Shown: in pieces, positions 8,798-17,921 of the stretch | Layout of the letters: every line of letters begins with the position of its first letter | Numbering within the stretch: position 1 is the stretch's first letter | Assembly: GCA_030147525.1 (NCBI GenBank) | Contig: JASBVF010000055.1 | Coordinates: 62,001-126,000 of the forward strand | Direction of reading: 5' to 3' | From: Bacteroidota bacterium | GTDB taxonomy: Bacteria; Bacteroidota; Bacteroidia; Chitinophagales; Saprospiraceae | DNA length: 64,000 bases | Notes under the pieces: generated by a model | Seen by the model: the letters and a program-made list of their open reading frames with translations, nothing else | Database searches by the model: none | What the model was told of the DNA's origin: nothing | Program-made: the position numbers and the translations under genes

Positions 8798-10162
8798 TTG
8801 AAAAACTCCTACTGGCTTCGGTCAGGATTCTATACTTTATCGGAAAAGGGCACTGCCCTTTTGTTTGGCTTTGGCGGAGCGATGTTGTTGTTCCGGCTTC
8901 TGCCGAAGGAGACGTTTGGAGTTTGGGTGTTGTTTTTGTCCATCACCTCTATTTTGGAAGTGGGGCGAATCGGGTTACTGCAGAATGCGTTGGTAAAATA
9001 CCTCGCCACAAGAGACGGTGAGGAAGCGGGGCGAATAACCACAGCTTCATTTGTTCTGAACGGGATTTTGACAACGCTGATCGTTTTGCTGTTGCTGGGG
9101 CTTTCGCCTTTGGCCGGCAAGTTGTTCGATGCGCCCGATCTGGCGGCATTGCTTCGGATATACTGTCTGACAACGGTGGCGCTCATACCGTTTTTTCAGT
9201 GTAATTACATTCAGCAGGCTAACCTCGATTTCAAAGGAATATTCTGGGGGAACCTGGTAAAAGGCGGCGTGTTATTTGCATTTATAGTCGGAATGTTTTT
9301 GACTAAAAATGAAATAACCCTGACAGCGCTGGCCATGGTCCAGATCGTGGCGGCAATAGGGGCTTCTATCGTTTCGTGGATGTTCGCCCGGCGTTTTGCA
9401 AGGTTTAGCAGGCGGATAGACTGGGACTGGGTAAACCGGCTTTTTCGCTTCGGCATCTTCGTTTTTGGCACTAATTTTTGCACGCAAATTTATAAAAACG
9501 TGGATAAGTTGCTGCTCGGTTTGCTGCCGGGAGGCGGTAAAGCTGCGGTTGCAATTTACGATGCCGCCATCCGGGTGACAAATCTGACAGATGTGCCCAC
9601 AGCGAGTATGGCAACCATGCTGTTCCCGCAAAGCGCCCGCAGGGTGGGGCAGGGGCATGGAGCGATTAAAGATCTTTACGAAAAAGCAGTCGGAGCTATT
9701 CTTGCGTTCATGCTGCCATGCATTGTGGGAGTCATGATTTTTGCAGAGTGGATCATTTTGATCGTGGCCGGGCAAGGGTATGAAGATGCCGCTAATGTGC
9801 TGAGAATCACGATTTTGTTTGGGCTTTTTATGCCGTATGCCGTACAGTTTGGAACAGTGCTCGATTCAATCGGCAGGCCGAGAGTGAATTTTGTTTACAC
9901 CTTGGCGAGTTTGGTGCTGACAGTCATTTTAAATGTAGTTTTTATCAGCCTGTTCGGAGCTTACGGAGCGGCGGCAGGTACCGTTCTTGCTTATGCGCTG
10001 ACTTTTGTGGCTATGCAAATGTATTTGCATAAAAATCTGAAAGTCAATGCCTTGAATCCGTTTGTCTACATGATCGAATTTTATAAAACGATTTTTTCAC
10101 AAGGCTTAAACGGTTTTCAGGATAAAGCAAATATGGATGCGACGATGGCGGAAAACGACTGA
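8798..10162 (+). CDS. Wzx-like polysaccharide flippase (MOP superfamily)
   Basis: 454 residues, with hydrophobic segments throughout, as expected for a 12-14 helix MOP/Wzx exporter that flips lipid-linked sugar units across the inner membrane. The N-terminus (SGFYTLSEKGTALLFGFGG, then LFRLLPKETFGVWVLF) matches oligosaccharide flippases. The start is a TTG at 8798; no ATG fits the N-terminal helix, so a non-ATG start is likely. It lies 96 bases after the Wzc-like gene and precedes the tailoring enzymes, consistent with one transcription unit. Confidence 0.85.
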   Translation: MKNSYWLRSGFYTLSEKGTALLFGFGGAMLLFRLLPKETFGVWVLFLSITSILEVGRIGLLQNALVKYLATRDGEEAGRITTASFVLNGILTTLIVLLLLGLSPLAGKLFDAPDLAALLRIYCLTTVALIPFFQCNYIQQANLDFKGIFWGNLVKGGVLFAFIVGMFLTKNEITLTALAMVQIVAAIGASIVSWMFARRFARFSRRIDWDWVNRLFRFGIFVFGTNFCTQIYKNVDKLLLGLLPGGGKAAVAIYDAAIRVTNLTDVPTASMATMLFPQSARRVGQGHGAIKDLYEKAVGAILAFMLPCIVGVMIFAEWIILIVAGQGYEDAANVLRITILFGLFMPYAVQFGTVLDSIGRPRVNFVYTLASLVLTVILNVVFISLFGAYGAAAGTVLAYALTFVAMQMYLHKNLKVNALNPFVYMIEFYKTIFSQGLNGFQDKANMDATMAEND

Positions 10163-10250
10163 GACAGGCCCCAAAAGTTTCGAAATATTTAGATCCCCTG
10201 ATTTATAAACCCCGGCAAATGCAGCCGGTTGAAAATTGATTGAATACTCC

Positions 10251-11033
10251 ATGCAAAATAATACCATGACACAGGAGCTTTACCGGGAAGGGCTGGCTTA
10301 CGCCGAGCAGAATTTCCTGGATGAAAATGCAAGCCATCTCCACGTGGATAAAAAGTTGATCCGGGAGAAATTTGACCTGAACGGAAAAAAAGTGTTGGAT
10401 TTCGGATCTGGGATGGGCGGTATGAGCCTTTGGTACGCTACTCATTGGGATTGCCAGGTGCTCGCTGTCGATATTGATCGCCATCACATCTCTATTGCCA
10501 ATGAGCTGAAAGTGAGGCATGGCGTGAAAAATGTGAAATTTGAAATAAGAAATATCCTTGAAGAGCCCCTTGAAGAGCAGTTCGATTTCATTGTGCTGAA
10601 CGACGTGGCCGAGCATATTCAGTTTCCCATTTTAACGGAAATATTCAAAATGCTCAGTTCTTCGCTGGCCCCAGGCGGATTTGTTTTTGTTACGTATCCG
10701 CCGTGGAAAAGTCCTTACGCCTCGCACGTTCAGCATGTAATTGGGATTCCGTGGTGCCAGTTTTTGCCGCAGGGTATTTTATTGAAACTGATAGAAAAAA
10801 ACAACCGGCGCATCGTGGGTGAGGAAGAAAGCGATCTGCTGGAAGCTTACCGGGGCCTGAATCATCTGACCCATGAAAAACTCATGAAAGTGATCGAAGG
10901 CAGCGGACTGAAACCCGTTTTCCGCAAAAGCCATTCATTCATCAACAACATTCCGGGGCTCAAAAACTTGAATCTGCGAGTTTTTCCACTTGATTTTCTG
11001 GTAACCAAAGAGTTTTTATTGTTGGAAAAATAA
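10251..11033 (+). CDS. Class I SAM-dependent methyltransferase
   Basis: About 260 residues. The SAM-binding motif I is VLDFGSGMGGMS, with the acidic end of beta-2 at LAVDIDRHHISIA and the post-motif DFIVLNDVAEHI. These are features of methyltransferase family 11/12 folds. In this polysaccharide locus it most likely methylates a sugar or a lipid-linked intermediate; the substrate is not evident. ATG at 10251 is preferred to an in-frame TTG at 10236; ATG at 10266 is also possible. The next gene follows after 51 bases. Confidence 0.8.
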   Translation: MQNNTMTQELYREGLAYAEQNFLDENASHLHVDKKLIREKFDLNGKKVLDFGSGMGGMSLWYATHWDCQVLAVDIDRHHISIANELKVRHGVKNVKFEIRNILEEPLEEQFDFIVLNDVAEHIQFPILTEIFKMLSSSLAPGGFVFVTYPPWKSPYASHVQHVIGIPWCQFLPQGILLKLIEKNNRRIVGEEESDLLEAYRGLNHLTHEKLMKVIEGSGLKPVFRKSHSFINNIPGLKNLNLRVFPLDFLVTKEFLLLEK

Positions 11034-11084
11034 GCTTCAAGATATAACCTGTTCAAAGCACCTCCCGAGAAACGACTTAATAAA

Positions 11085-12314
11085 ATGCACAACGACCTCG
11101 ATATTATCTACTTTACCTTGTTCCCCTGGGACAATGCCTACTCGTCTGTTTCTCTGTCGTTTACGAGGGAGTTCGTAAAAAACAACCGGGTATTTTACAT
11201 CAATCATCCGTATACGGTCAAGGATTTCCTCGGAGGCTGGAATGACCCGATGGTGAAAACTCGCCGCCGGGATATGCTCGCCAACCGCATGCGCTACGAA
11301 ACGATTCCTGAGTTGCCGGAAGTGGTAGCGGTGCATCCACCACTGACCCTCCCCATCAACTGGATGTCGCCCGGCAAGATGTATGATCGCCTGTACGAGT
11401 TTAATAACCGAATCATTATCAATGCAATACGTCAGGTGGTGAAGGATTATAAGTTGAAAAACTACATTTACCTGAATTGTTTCAACCCCTACTACGCCGG
11501 TGTTTTACCCAAAGATTTAAAACCTAAACTCAATATCTATCAGTGTATCGACGACATGACACAGGAGGCTTACACCGCCAAACACGGGGCACGGGTGGAG
11601 GAGCAGGCAATCAGGGATGCTGATATTGCATTCGTGACATCCAGAAATTTACATCGTCTGAAAAGGGAACTGAATCCGAACACCTACGTGCTGCACAATG
11701 CCGTAGATATTTCAATTTTTGAAAAAGCGCTGAGTGGGCCGCTGCAAAGGCCAAAAGAACTGGAGGGTGTTACCGGACGTATCATTGGTTTTACCGGTAA
11801 CCTCAACGAATATCGGCTCAACTATCCGCTTTTCAAACGGATTGCGGAGCAACACCCTGACAAAACACTGGTGCTCGTGGGGCCGCTGAACAGCGATTGT
11901 TACAAGGCACACGGCCTCGATCAAATGCCCAATATTATCCTGACCGGCGGTAAACATATTTCAGAATTGCCGGCGTTTTTGCAGCATTTTGATGTGGCCA
12001 TTATTCCTTTTTTGAAAAACAAGCTCACGGCCAGCATTTACCCGTTGAAAATCAACGAATACCTCGCCGCCGGAAAGCCTGTGGTATCCACTAACTTCTC
12101 AGATGACATTCGTAGTTTTGCTAAGGATATCTACCTGGCGGACAACGACGAAGCGTTTATTCAGTTGATCGACAGGGCCATTGGAGAGAACAGCCAGGAA
12201 TTGATTGATCAGCGATCCGCAACGGCAAAAACAAACACATGGACGGAGCGGGTGAAGGAATTCTGGGCCGTGGTTGACAAACATCTGACGCCCACCCAAG
12301 TTTATTCCCGATGA
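11085..12314 (+). CDS. Glycosyltransferase, GT4/GT-B type
   Basis: 409 residues. The C-terminal half has the GT-B donor-site pattern: IIGFTGNLNEYRL for the inter-domain beta strand, TLVLVGPL, then INEYLAAGKPVVSTNF with the Glu/Gly residues typical of family GT4 nucleotide-sugar binding. The N-terminal half (ILYFTLFPWDN-like start, YQCIDDM) is the acceptor domain. It resembles glycosyltransferases of teichuronic/exopolysaccharide type that start with a short 'FxFPWD' strand. It acts on the cytoplasmic face of the membrane to build the repeat unit. It lies between the methyltransferase and the oxygenase genes in the same direction. Confidence 0.85.
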   Translation: MHNDLDIIYFTLFPWDNAYSSVSLSFTREFVKNNRVFYINHPYTVKDFLGGWNDPMVKTRRRDMLANRMRYETIPELPEVVAVHPPLTLPINWMSPGKMYDRLYEFNNRIIINAIRQVVKDYKLKNYIYLNCFNPYYAGVLPKDLKPKLNIYQCIDDMTQEAYTAKHGARVEEQAIRDADIAFVTSRNLHRLKRELNPNTYVLHNAVDISIFEKALSGPLQRPKELEGVTGRIIGFTGNLNEYRLNYPLFKRIAEQHPDKTLVLVGPLNSDCYKAHGLDQMPNIILTGGKHISELPAFLQHFDVAIIPFLKNKLTASIYPLKINEYLAAGKPVVSTNFSDDIRSFAKDIYLADNDEAFIQLIDRAIGENSQELIDQRSATAKTNTWTERVKEFWAVVDKHLTPTQVYSR

Positions 12315-12362
12315 CCGGAGTTTTAGGACAACCCTATTTAAGAACATAATAAAACAGAATCT

Positions 12363-13238
12363 ATGACATCAGCCAGCATTAATGACAGTGTAGCAGTTTT
12401 TCAAACGCTTGATTTCCTGAATCCCGAATACCGGGATTTGCAGGCTGTCGCCAAAGCGCACAAAGAGAAATATAAATCTGCTGACCCTTTTCCGAATATC
12501 CATTTCGAAGAATTTTTTAACCCGGCAGTGCTGGATGCGGTTCTGGAGGAGTTTCCGGATTTGGACGGCAAGGGTGATATCAAATTTTTCAACCCCAACG
12601 AAATAAAACTGGCTTCCCGTGGTGAGCGCCGATTTGGTCCGGTGACGAAGGCATTTGTCCATTTTTTAAATTCCGAGCCATTCCTGATGTTCCTGCAGGA
12701 ATTGACAAGCATCGAGGAGACGCTGACACCTGACCCGTATTTTGAGGGTGGCGGTTTTCACCAAACCAAACCGGGCGGGTTCCTGAAAATTCACGCCGAT
12801 TTTAACAAGCACCGCCAAACCGGCCTCGACCGGCGCCTCAATGTGTTGGTATATTTAAATAAAAACTGGAAGGATGAATACGGCGGCCATTTTGAATTGT
12901 GGGATCGTGACATGACCCGCTGCGTGAGCAAGGTGGCGCCCCGTTTCAACACCATGGCACTGTTCACGACTACTGATTTTTCCTATCACGGTCTGCCAAA
13001 TCCGCTGACTTGTCCGCCGGATCGCAGCCGGAAATCCCTGGCGCTGTACTACTACACAAATGGGCGCCCGGCCTCCGAAATCAACAGTGGGCTTGAAGAT
13101 CACAACACCCTGTTCAAAGCCAGAAAAGGCGATGAAGTGGATGCTAAAATGAAAAAATTCAATATGCTGCAATCGACCAAGGACTTTGTGAAAGACCTAA
13201 TTCCTCCCATCATCATGAAGATGATCAAGAAGCCGTAG
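12363..13238 (+). CDS. 2-oxoglutarate/Fe(II)-dependent oxygenase (prolyl 4-hydroxylase-like)
   Basis: 291 residues. The double-stranded beta-helix core is at about 125-235. IHADFN supplies the HxD iron ligands, FSYHGLPNP the distal His, and RKSLALYYY the basic residue that binds 2-oxoglutarate; LNVLVYLNKNW and GGHFELWD are typical core strands. The family hydroxylates proteins or small molecules. Members inside polysaccharide loci may hydroxylate a sugar or a carried group, but the substrate here is unknown. The last 40 residues (DEVDAKMKKFNMLQS...) are basic. The gene is 48 bases after the glycosyltransferase and in the same apparent operon. Confidence 0.85.
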   Translation: MTSASINDSVAVFQTLDFLNPEYRDLQAVAKAHKEKYKSADPFPNIHFEEFFNPAVLDAVLEEFPDLDGKGDIKFFNPNEIKLASRGERRFGPVTKAFVHFLNSEPFLMFLQELTSIEETLTPDPYFEGGGFHQTKPGGFLKIHADFNKHRQTGLDRRLNVLVYLNKNWKDEYGGHFELWDRDMTRCVSKVAPRFNTMALFTTTDFSYHGLPNPLTCPPDRSRKSLALYYYTNGRPASEINSGLEDHNTLFKARKGDEVDAKMKKFNMLQSTKDFVKDLIPPIIMKMIKKP

Positions 13239-13257
13239 CACCAAAAATTAATCTGAC

Positions 13258-13398
13258 ATGAGCGATAAAACAGGTTCAGATTGCAACAAGCAACCTTCCA
13301 TCGAACTTTCTCCGAAAGAGAAAGTGCTGGAAATTCTGGCATTGGGTATGTGTGCCATGCTGTTGTTAGGCTGTTTTTTGAAAGTAGTATTTTTCTGA
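13258..13398 (+). CDS. 46-residue single-helix membrane protein
   Basis: ATG at 13258 lies 19 bases after the oxygenase stop and opens a 46-codon frame. A polar, Lys-rich N-terminus (MSDKTGSDCNKQPSIELSPKEK) leads into one hydrophobic helix (VLEILALGMCAMLLLGCFLKVVFF) that reaches the C-terminus. The spacing, the clean soluble-then-helix layout and the operon position support a real small protein, perhaps a partner of the polymerase or flippase. No homologue is recognised. Confidence 0.5.
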   Translation: MSDKTGSDCNKQPSIELSPKEKVLEILALGMCAMLLLGCFLKVVFF

Positions 13399-13566
13399 AA
13401 TTATCCGGAATCATGCGTTAATCTGCTGGTTTTCAAGTATGAGCGGATGTAAAGAATTATTTGAATGGGTTAGGAATCGGGAGCCAGGCTTCTGCCTTAG
13501 TTAAGGAGCCGGTTCCCATTCTTTCGAGGCCGGAAAAGAGAAGAAAGCGGATTTGACTATGAGAAA

Positions 13567-15051
13567 ATGAATTCAACTCGACACATTTCATCCGTAAAAG
13601 ACTGGTTGTTACGCCAGGTGTTGTTCCAGAAGCTGAACAACCCGCTGGGGTATGTTATTTTGCTGACCGGAGCTGTAGCGATGGCTTACGTGCTGTCTAT
13701 GCTGCCTCTGAAACTGGCCATGCTGGCTGTAGGAGCCTTGATTGCGATTCCAATTGTGGCTGCCTGTTTTGTGGATTTGTTTTTTGGGATCATCGTCATG
13801 TTGTTTGCCGGTTTTTTTCTGGGCCTGGTGGCCAAATACACTGCTACTCCCATTGGCACAGCGCTGGATGGTCTGCTGGTGCTCATGCTGGTCGGGCTGC
13901 TGGCCCGGCTGATCAGGGAGCGGAATTTCAAATTTGCCAGGAGCCCCATCAGTATTTTCATATTTGCCTGGATTTATTTTAACCTGCTGCAAGTCTTGAA
14001 TCCCTGGGCAGAATCAAAAATTGCCTGGGTGTACACCGTTCGCACGGTTGCCCTTTTGCTGGCCATGTACTTTATCGCCTGTTATGCCTTCAGCAGTTAC
14101 AAACGCATTTTGACGGCGATTAAGGTCGTACTTTTTCTCGGATTTATCTCTGCACTTTATTCCCTAAAACAGGAATGGATTGGCTTCAGTAATGCTGAAA
14201 TGACCTGGCTTCATGCAGATGAGGAGCGTTTCATGCTCATTTTTCAATGGGACCGGATGAGGGTATTTTCATTTTTTTCTGATCCGACGACTTTTGGTAT
14301 TCTGATGGGGTACATGAGCATGTTTTGCCTGGTGCTGGCCGCCGGTCCTTTTAAAATCTGGAAGCGGGCGGCCCTCGTCATTGCCGCCGTCGCCATGCTG
14401 ATGGGCATGGCATATGCAGGTTCCCGTACGCCCTTTGTCATGCTGCCGGTGGGTGTCATTTTCTACCTCGTGCTCACTTTTAAAAGAGAAACCATCTTCG
14501 CCGGCGCCTTATTTTTTATGGTGGGTGGCGTGATGGTTCTGAAGTCTACCAATAGCGCCGTCATTTGGCGTATCCAGTCTGCATTTCGTGGGGAAAGTAG
14601 CGACACCATTGATGTCAGAATGAAAAACCAGGAAAAAGTACAGCCCTTCATTCACTCCCATCCGGTGGGTGCCGGGTTGGGTAGTACCGGCTACTGGGGC
14701 AAACGCTTCACGCCCGACAGCTGGCTGGCAAGTTTTGCACACGACAGTTTGTATGTCCGGCTGGCTGTGGAGACGGGCTGGATCGGGCTGTTGCTCTACA
14801 TGTCACTGCTGTTTGTGGCGATGAAAACCTCGATTTATTACTTCTTCCGGGTGAAAGATCCCACCATCAAAACCCTGTACCTGGGGTTCACCATCAATGT
14901 TTTTTTGCTGGCCCTTGCGAGCTATCCGCAGGAGGCAATCACGCTTCTTCCCACCAGTATCGTTTTCTACGTCATGCTGGCGATGATTGTGCGCTTGAAA
15001 GATTTTGACCCAAATTTTAAAGAGGCCGAAAGAAATATGAAGGTGGAATAA
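13567..15051 (+). CDS. O-antigen ligase/polymerase family membrane protein (Wzy/WaaL-like)
   Basis: 494 residues with about 11-12 hydrophobic helices. A large periplasmic loop near residues 330-400 carries the Wzy_C-type pattern HPVGAGLGSTGYWG with conserved Gly and an upstream Arg-rich stretch (WRIQSAFRGESSDTIDVRMKN). This family joins lipid-linked repeat units into a polymer or transfers them to an acceptor at the periplasmic face. As the last gene of the locus it supplies the polymerisation step between the flippase and the Wzc-like protein. The end of the gene is followed by the bidirectional terminator at 15157. Confidence 0.85.
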   Translation: MNSTRHISSVKDWLLRQVLFQKLNNPLGYVILLTGAVAMAYVLSMLPLKLAMLAVGALIAIPIVAACFVDLFFGIIVMLFAGFFLGLVAKYTATPIGTALDGLLVLMLVGLLARLIRERNFKFARSPISIFIFAWIYFNLLQVLNPWAESKIAWVYTVRTVALLLAMYFIACYAFSSYKRILTAIKVVLFLGFISALYSLKQEWIGFSNAEMTWLHADEERFMLIFQWDRMRVFSFFSDPTTFGILMGYMSMFCLVLAAGPFKIWKRAALVIAAVAMLMGMAYAGSRTPFVMLPVGVIFYLVLTFKRETIFAGALFFMVGGVMVLKSTNSAVIWRIQSAFRGESSDTIDVRMKNQEKVQPFIHSHPVGAGLGSTGYWGKRFTPDSWLASFAHDSLYVRLAVETGWIGLLLYMSLLFVAMKTSIYYFFRVKDPTIKTLYLGFTINVFLLALASYPQEAITLLPTSIVFYVMLAMIVRLKDFDPNFKEAERNMKVE

Positions 15052-15156
15052 GTTTCTTCTTTTCCTACATGAAGATGATCGTTGGGCCGGGATAGGAAGG
15101 AGGATTTTTTAAGAGTTGTCGAAATTGTTTAGCACCCAATAATGTCAACTACAACA

Positions 15157-15194
15157 AAAAAGCCCTTGTAACTCATTGAATTACAAGGGCTTTT
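15157..15194 (-). terminator. Bidirectional terminator after tRNA-Phe
   Basis: AAAAGCCCTTGTAA and TTACAAGGGCTTTT pair over at least 13 bp around an 8-base loop, with T-rich sequence on the minus strand after it. It lies 13 bases beyond the 3' end of the minus-strand tRNA and can also end the plus-strand polysaccharide operon. Confidence 0.85.
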
Positions 15195-15206
15195 GAATTT
15201 TTGTTG

Positions 15207-15279
15207 TGGTGAGAGAGGGAATCGAACCCCCGACACATGGATTTTCAGTCCATTGCTCTACCGACTGAGCTACCTCACC
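15207..15279 (-). tRNA. tRNA-Phe (anticodon GAA)
   Basis: Read on the minus strand the sequence folds as a complete 73-base cloverleaf. The acceptor stem GGTGAGG pairs with TCTCACC, the D-arm is GCTC...AGAGC, the anticodon loop is CTGAAAA (anticodon GAA), and the T-arm is GGGGG-TTCGATT-CCCTC. The discriminator base is A and CCA is not encoded. A strong terminator follows directly. Confidence 0.97.
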
Positions 15280-15442
15280 TTCCTGTTTTGTTTTGACCCT
15301 TTTGTCAAAAGCGAGCGCAAATTTAGAAGCTTTTTTAATTTTTCCCAATGCTTCGTGAAATTTTTAAAAAAAATGATTGAGGGCTGGGTTTTCCGGTGAT
15401 CAAATCTACCTTGCTTTTGTTTTTGACGAAAACATTTACTCT

Positions 15443-16096
15443 ATGAATACTTTAAAAGTTCCAGGTATGCTTAAAAAAATACTGATCTCTCTGGTTGTAG
15501 TTATTTTGATTGCGCTGGCTTTTTACCGGTTTTGGTTCCTGCGGCAGCCGGAGCGGATTACGCCTGTTGATGCTACAGCGTTTATCAGCCCGGCCAACGG
15601 TGTTATTGCGGCGGTAGAGCAGTGGGATGTGGCTCAGCTCGAATGGGAAAAGGATAACGGGGTGGTTCAGGTGATGACTTCGGATATCGGAGAAAAAGGC
15701 TGGCTCATCGCTATCGAGATGAATGTGATGAATGTGCATTATCAAAGGGCTCCAGCCGATGGGCGTTTTTTACAAAACCTCTACACCGAAGGGAAATTCA
15801 ACAACGCCCTTATCAAAACCAATCGCTTTGGCCTGCGCCTCGAAAATGAACGCAACGATATGTTGTTTGAAACGAAAGACGGCATCAAATACAAAGTCGT
15901 GCAGGTATCCGGATTGTTGGCTCGCCGTATCGAAGATTTTATGGAGCCGGGACAGACAGTGAAGGCCGGCGAGGTGATCGGTGTGATAAAAATGGGAAGT
16001 CAGGTGGGATTGATCCTGCCGGAAAATATTGAGCCACTGGTGAAGATGGGCGAAACCGTCATCGACGGGGAGACGATAATGGCAAGGATAAAGTGA
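15443..16096 (+). CDS. Short phosphatidylserine decarboxylase-like protein
   Basis: 217 residues. An N-terminal membrane helix (ILISLVVVILIALAFYRFWF) is followed by RQPERITP and then FISPANGVI where decarboxylases have SPADG. MNVHYQRAPADG matches the family's NVH-x-x-R-x-P-x-DG box and keeps the His. GLLARRI and VIGVIKMGSQVGLILP supply the late GS site, where the Ser becomes the pyruvoyl group after self-cleavage. The length fits the short archaeal-type PSD/archaetidylserine decarboxylases. It would make phosphatidylethanolamine at the inner membrane. The Asp-to-Asn change in SPANG affects a residue thought to assist self-cleavage, so activity is uncertain. No phosphatidylserine synthase gene is nearby. 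ATG at 15443 is chosen; 15467-15470 is an alternative. Confidence 0.7.
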   Translation: MNTLKVPGMLKKILISLVVVILIALAFYRFWFLRQPERITPVDATAFISPANGVIAAVEQWDVAQLEWEKDNGVVQVMTSDIGEKGWLIAIEMNVMNVHYQRAPADGRFLQNLYTEGKFNNALIKTNRFGLRLENERNDMLFETKDGIKYKVVQVSGLLARRIEDFMEPGQTVKAGEVIGVIKMGSQVGLILPENIEPLVKMGETVIDGETIMARIK

Positions 16097-16109
16097 AGTG
16101 CCGCTTTTT

Positions 16110-17297
16110 TCAAACACTCCCGGTTGGCTCAATCCTATCAGTCAATGTTGAGCAAAAAACTGCAAGCAACAACACGACTCCTGCCGTGGCGCCAAACAGA
16201 ACGGCCGGACCCAACTGGTACCAGATAGCGCCCGCAAGCGCACTGGCCAGCAGCGTAGCCAGGCTTCTAAAACCTTCGTAAGTGCCAATGGCCGTTGCTA
16301 CGTCTTTTGCTTCGGTGACGTTGCTGATCCATGCTTTAGAAATGCCTTCCGTGAAGGCTGCATAAATGCCGTAGAGGAAAAACAACGCCCCAAATTGCCA
16401 CCAATCGCCTGCCACGGCCATGCCGCCGTACACTAAGGCAAACAACAACAACCCGGAAATGAAAGTCTTTTTCAAACCCCAACGATCGGCCAGGCTGCCG
16501 GCAGGGTAGGCGGCAAGGGCATACACCAGGTTGTAAAAAATGTAGATGCCGATGAGGGTCGTGTCGTTCAGGCCACGTTCTTTCAAAAGTAAAAGCAGGA
16601 ACAGGTCAGAGCTGTTCACGAGCGCAAAGGCGAGTAGCCCGACGAGCAACTTACGGTAGTTTTGGCTGCTTTCCGGGATGTATTTTAAAAAGGAGAAAAT
16701 GCCGGGAGGTTTGTCGGTGGAGGCAGGTTGTGGAGCAGGTTTTTCTTTTAATAAAAAAGTACACGCCACAGCTGCCAGTCCGGGGATGAAAGCCACGAGA
16801 AACAATGCCCGGTAATTTTCCGGGAACTGCCAGAGAAATAGCAGTGCCAACCCGGGGCCGATGGCTGCACCCAGCGTGTCCATGCCCCGGTGAAACCCGA
16901 AAACCCTTGCCTTTGTGTCCGGATTGGCCTCTCCGGAGAGCATTGCATCCCTCGCTCCGGTGCGAATGCCCTTACCCAGGCGATCGGTGGTGCGGGCGAA
17001 CAGTACCCAAAGCGGCGCTGTCCAGATGGCCATCATTGGTTTTGAAAGGGCACTGAGCAGGTAGCCCACTCTCACGAACGGCACCCTGGCACCCCGCAGG
17101 TCCGACCATTTGCCAAAGTATCCTTTGCTGAGCCCCGCAGTCGCTTCCGCAATTCCTTCAAGAATGCCGATGCCTACCACCGAGAAGCCGATGCTTTTCA
17201 AAAAAAGCGGCATGATGGGGTACAGCATCTCGCTGGCCATGTCGGTGAATAGGCTGACGAAGCCTAACAGAACAACGGTGCGGGAAAGTATTCGCAT
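16110..17297 (-). CDS. MFS transporter
   Basis: 395 residues with about 12 transmembrane segments. The first segment carries FVSLFTDMASEMLYPIMPLFL, and the loop between helices 2 and 3 reads GYFGKWSDLRGARVPFV, a form of the MFS GxxxDRxGRR motif. The second half repeats it with SLADRWGLKKTF. These are typical of the drug/sugar-type MFS group with a SeqDMASEM start; the substrate cannot be read from sequence. It converges on the PSD-like gene and is followed (17308) by an outer-membrane protein in the same direction. Confidence 0.8.
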   Translation of the reverse strand: MRILSRTVVLLGFVSLFTDMASEMLYPIMPLFLKSIGFSVVGIGILEGIAEATAGLSKGYFGKWSDLRGARVPFVRVGYLLSALSKPMMAIWTAPLWVLFARTTDRLGKGIRTGARDAMLSGEANPDTKARVFGFHRGMDTLGAAIGPGLALLFLWQFPENYRALFLVAFIPGLAAVACTFLLKEKPAPQPASTDKPPGIFSFLKYIPESSQNYRKLLVGLLAFALVNSSDLFLLLLLKERGLNDTTLIGIYIFYNLVYALAAYPAGSLADRWGLKKTFISGLLLFALVYGGMAVAGDWWQFGALFFLYGIYAAFTEGISKAWISNVTEAKDVATAIGTYEGFRSLATLLASALAGAIWYQLGPAVLFGATAGVVLLLAVFCSTLTDRIEPTGSV

Positions 17298-17307
17298 GCC
17301 CGTTCGA

Positions 17308-17868
17308 TCATTGATAGAAACGGTAGCCGAGGTTGAGCCCGGCGAGCAGAATGACGCCTTCGCCGGTTGGCTCTCCTTCAGTTTTCACATTTATTTCATA
17401 CCCGAAGGCAAGGGTAGGGGTGATGATGCATTTTTTTGCCGGAATGAAAGTCCAGCCTGCCTCTAAGGTAGGTTGAAGGACAATGATTTTTGTCGTTCCG
17501 CTTGTTGGTTCGATGGGTGCAAATTTGTTGTGTTCCCAATTTATTTTATTAGACCAGACATCATTGCGGACACCCAGGTGCAGCCCTCTAAATCCTTCTT
17601 TTAGAAAACGTTTGTAACCCAGCGTAAAACCATAGCCGGTACCGGTTTCGTCGTCGTGTTTTCCCAGGTCACGGTGGTCGATCAGTTGGTAGCCGAGGCG
17701 GATACTGGCCGCATTTTTTTCGTTAAAACCTTTCTCAAGGCGAAGGCCGGGAATCAGACCGGTAGGGTAGGCCTGAAATTCAAAATTCACGTCGAAAATG
17801 CTATTTTGGCCGGTACATACGATGGCGAAGCAAAGTAAAGCCAGTGTAAATGGGTAATTAATTTTCAT
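17308..17868 (-). CDS. Predicted outer-membrane beta-barrel protein
   Basis: 186 residues. A signal peptide (MKINYPFTLALLCFAIVCTGQ) precedes alternating aromatic/hydrophobic strands (DVNFEFQAYP, AASIRLGYQL, YGFTLGYKRFL, LLAGLNLGYRFYQ). The end in an aromatic-rich strand is typical of eight-stranded outer-membrane barrels of Bacteroidota. Function unknown. It lies 10 bases upstream of the MFS transporter on the minus strand, so the two may be co-transcribed. Confidence 0.65.
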   Translation of the reverse strand: MKINYPFTLALLCFAIVCTGQNSIFDVNFEFQAYPTGLIPGLRLEKGFNEKNAASIRLGYQLIDHRDLGKHDDETGTGYGFTLGYKRFLKEGFRGLHLGVRNDVWSNKINWEHNKFAPIEPTSGTTKIIVLQPTLEAGWTFIPAKKCIITPTLAFGYEINVKTEGEPTGEGVILLAGLNLGYRFYQ

Positions 17869-17921
17869 CTAAACTATTTTTAGTGGGTGCTAAATTAAGT
17901 TTTAATCCAAACGATTGAAAT

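Noticed and set aside
15193-15399. 68-codon plus-strand frame starting MNFCCGERGNRTPDTW
   Set aside because: It is the antisense of tRNA-Phe; the GERGNRTPD sequence is a common false protein translated across tRNA genes.
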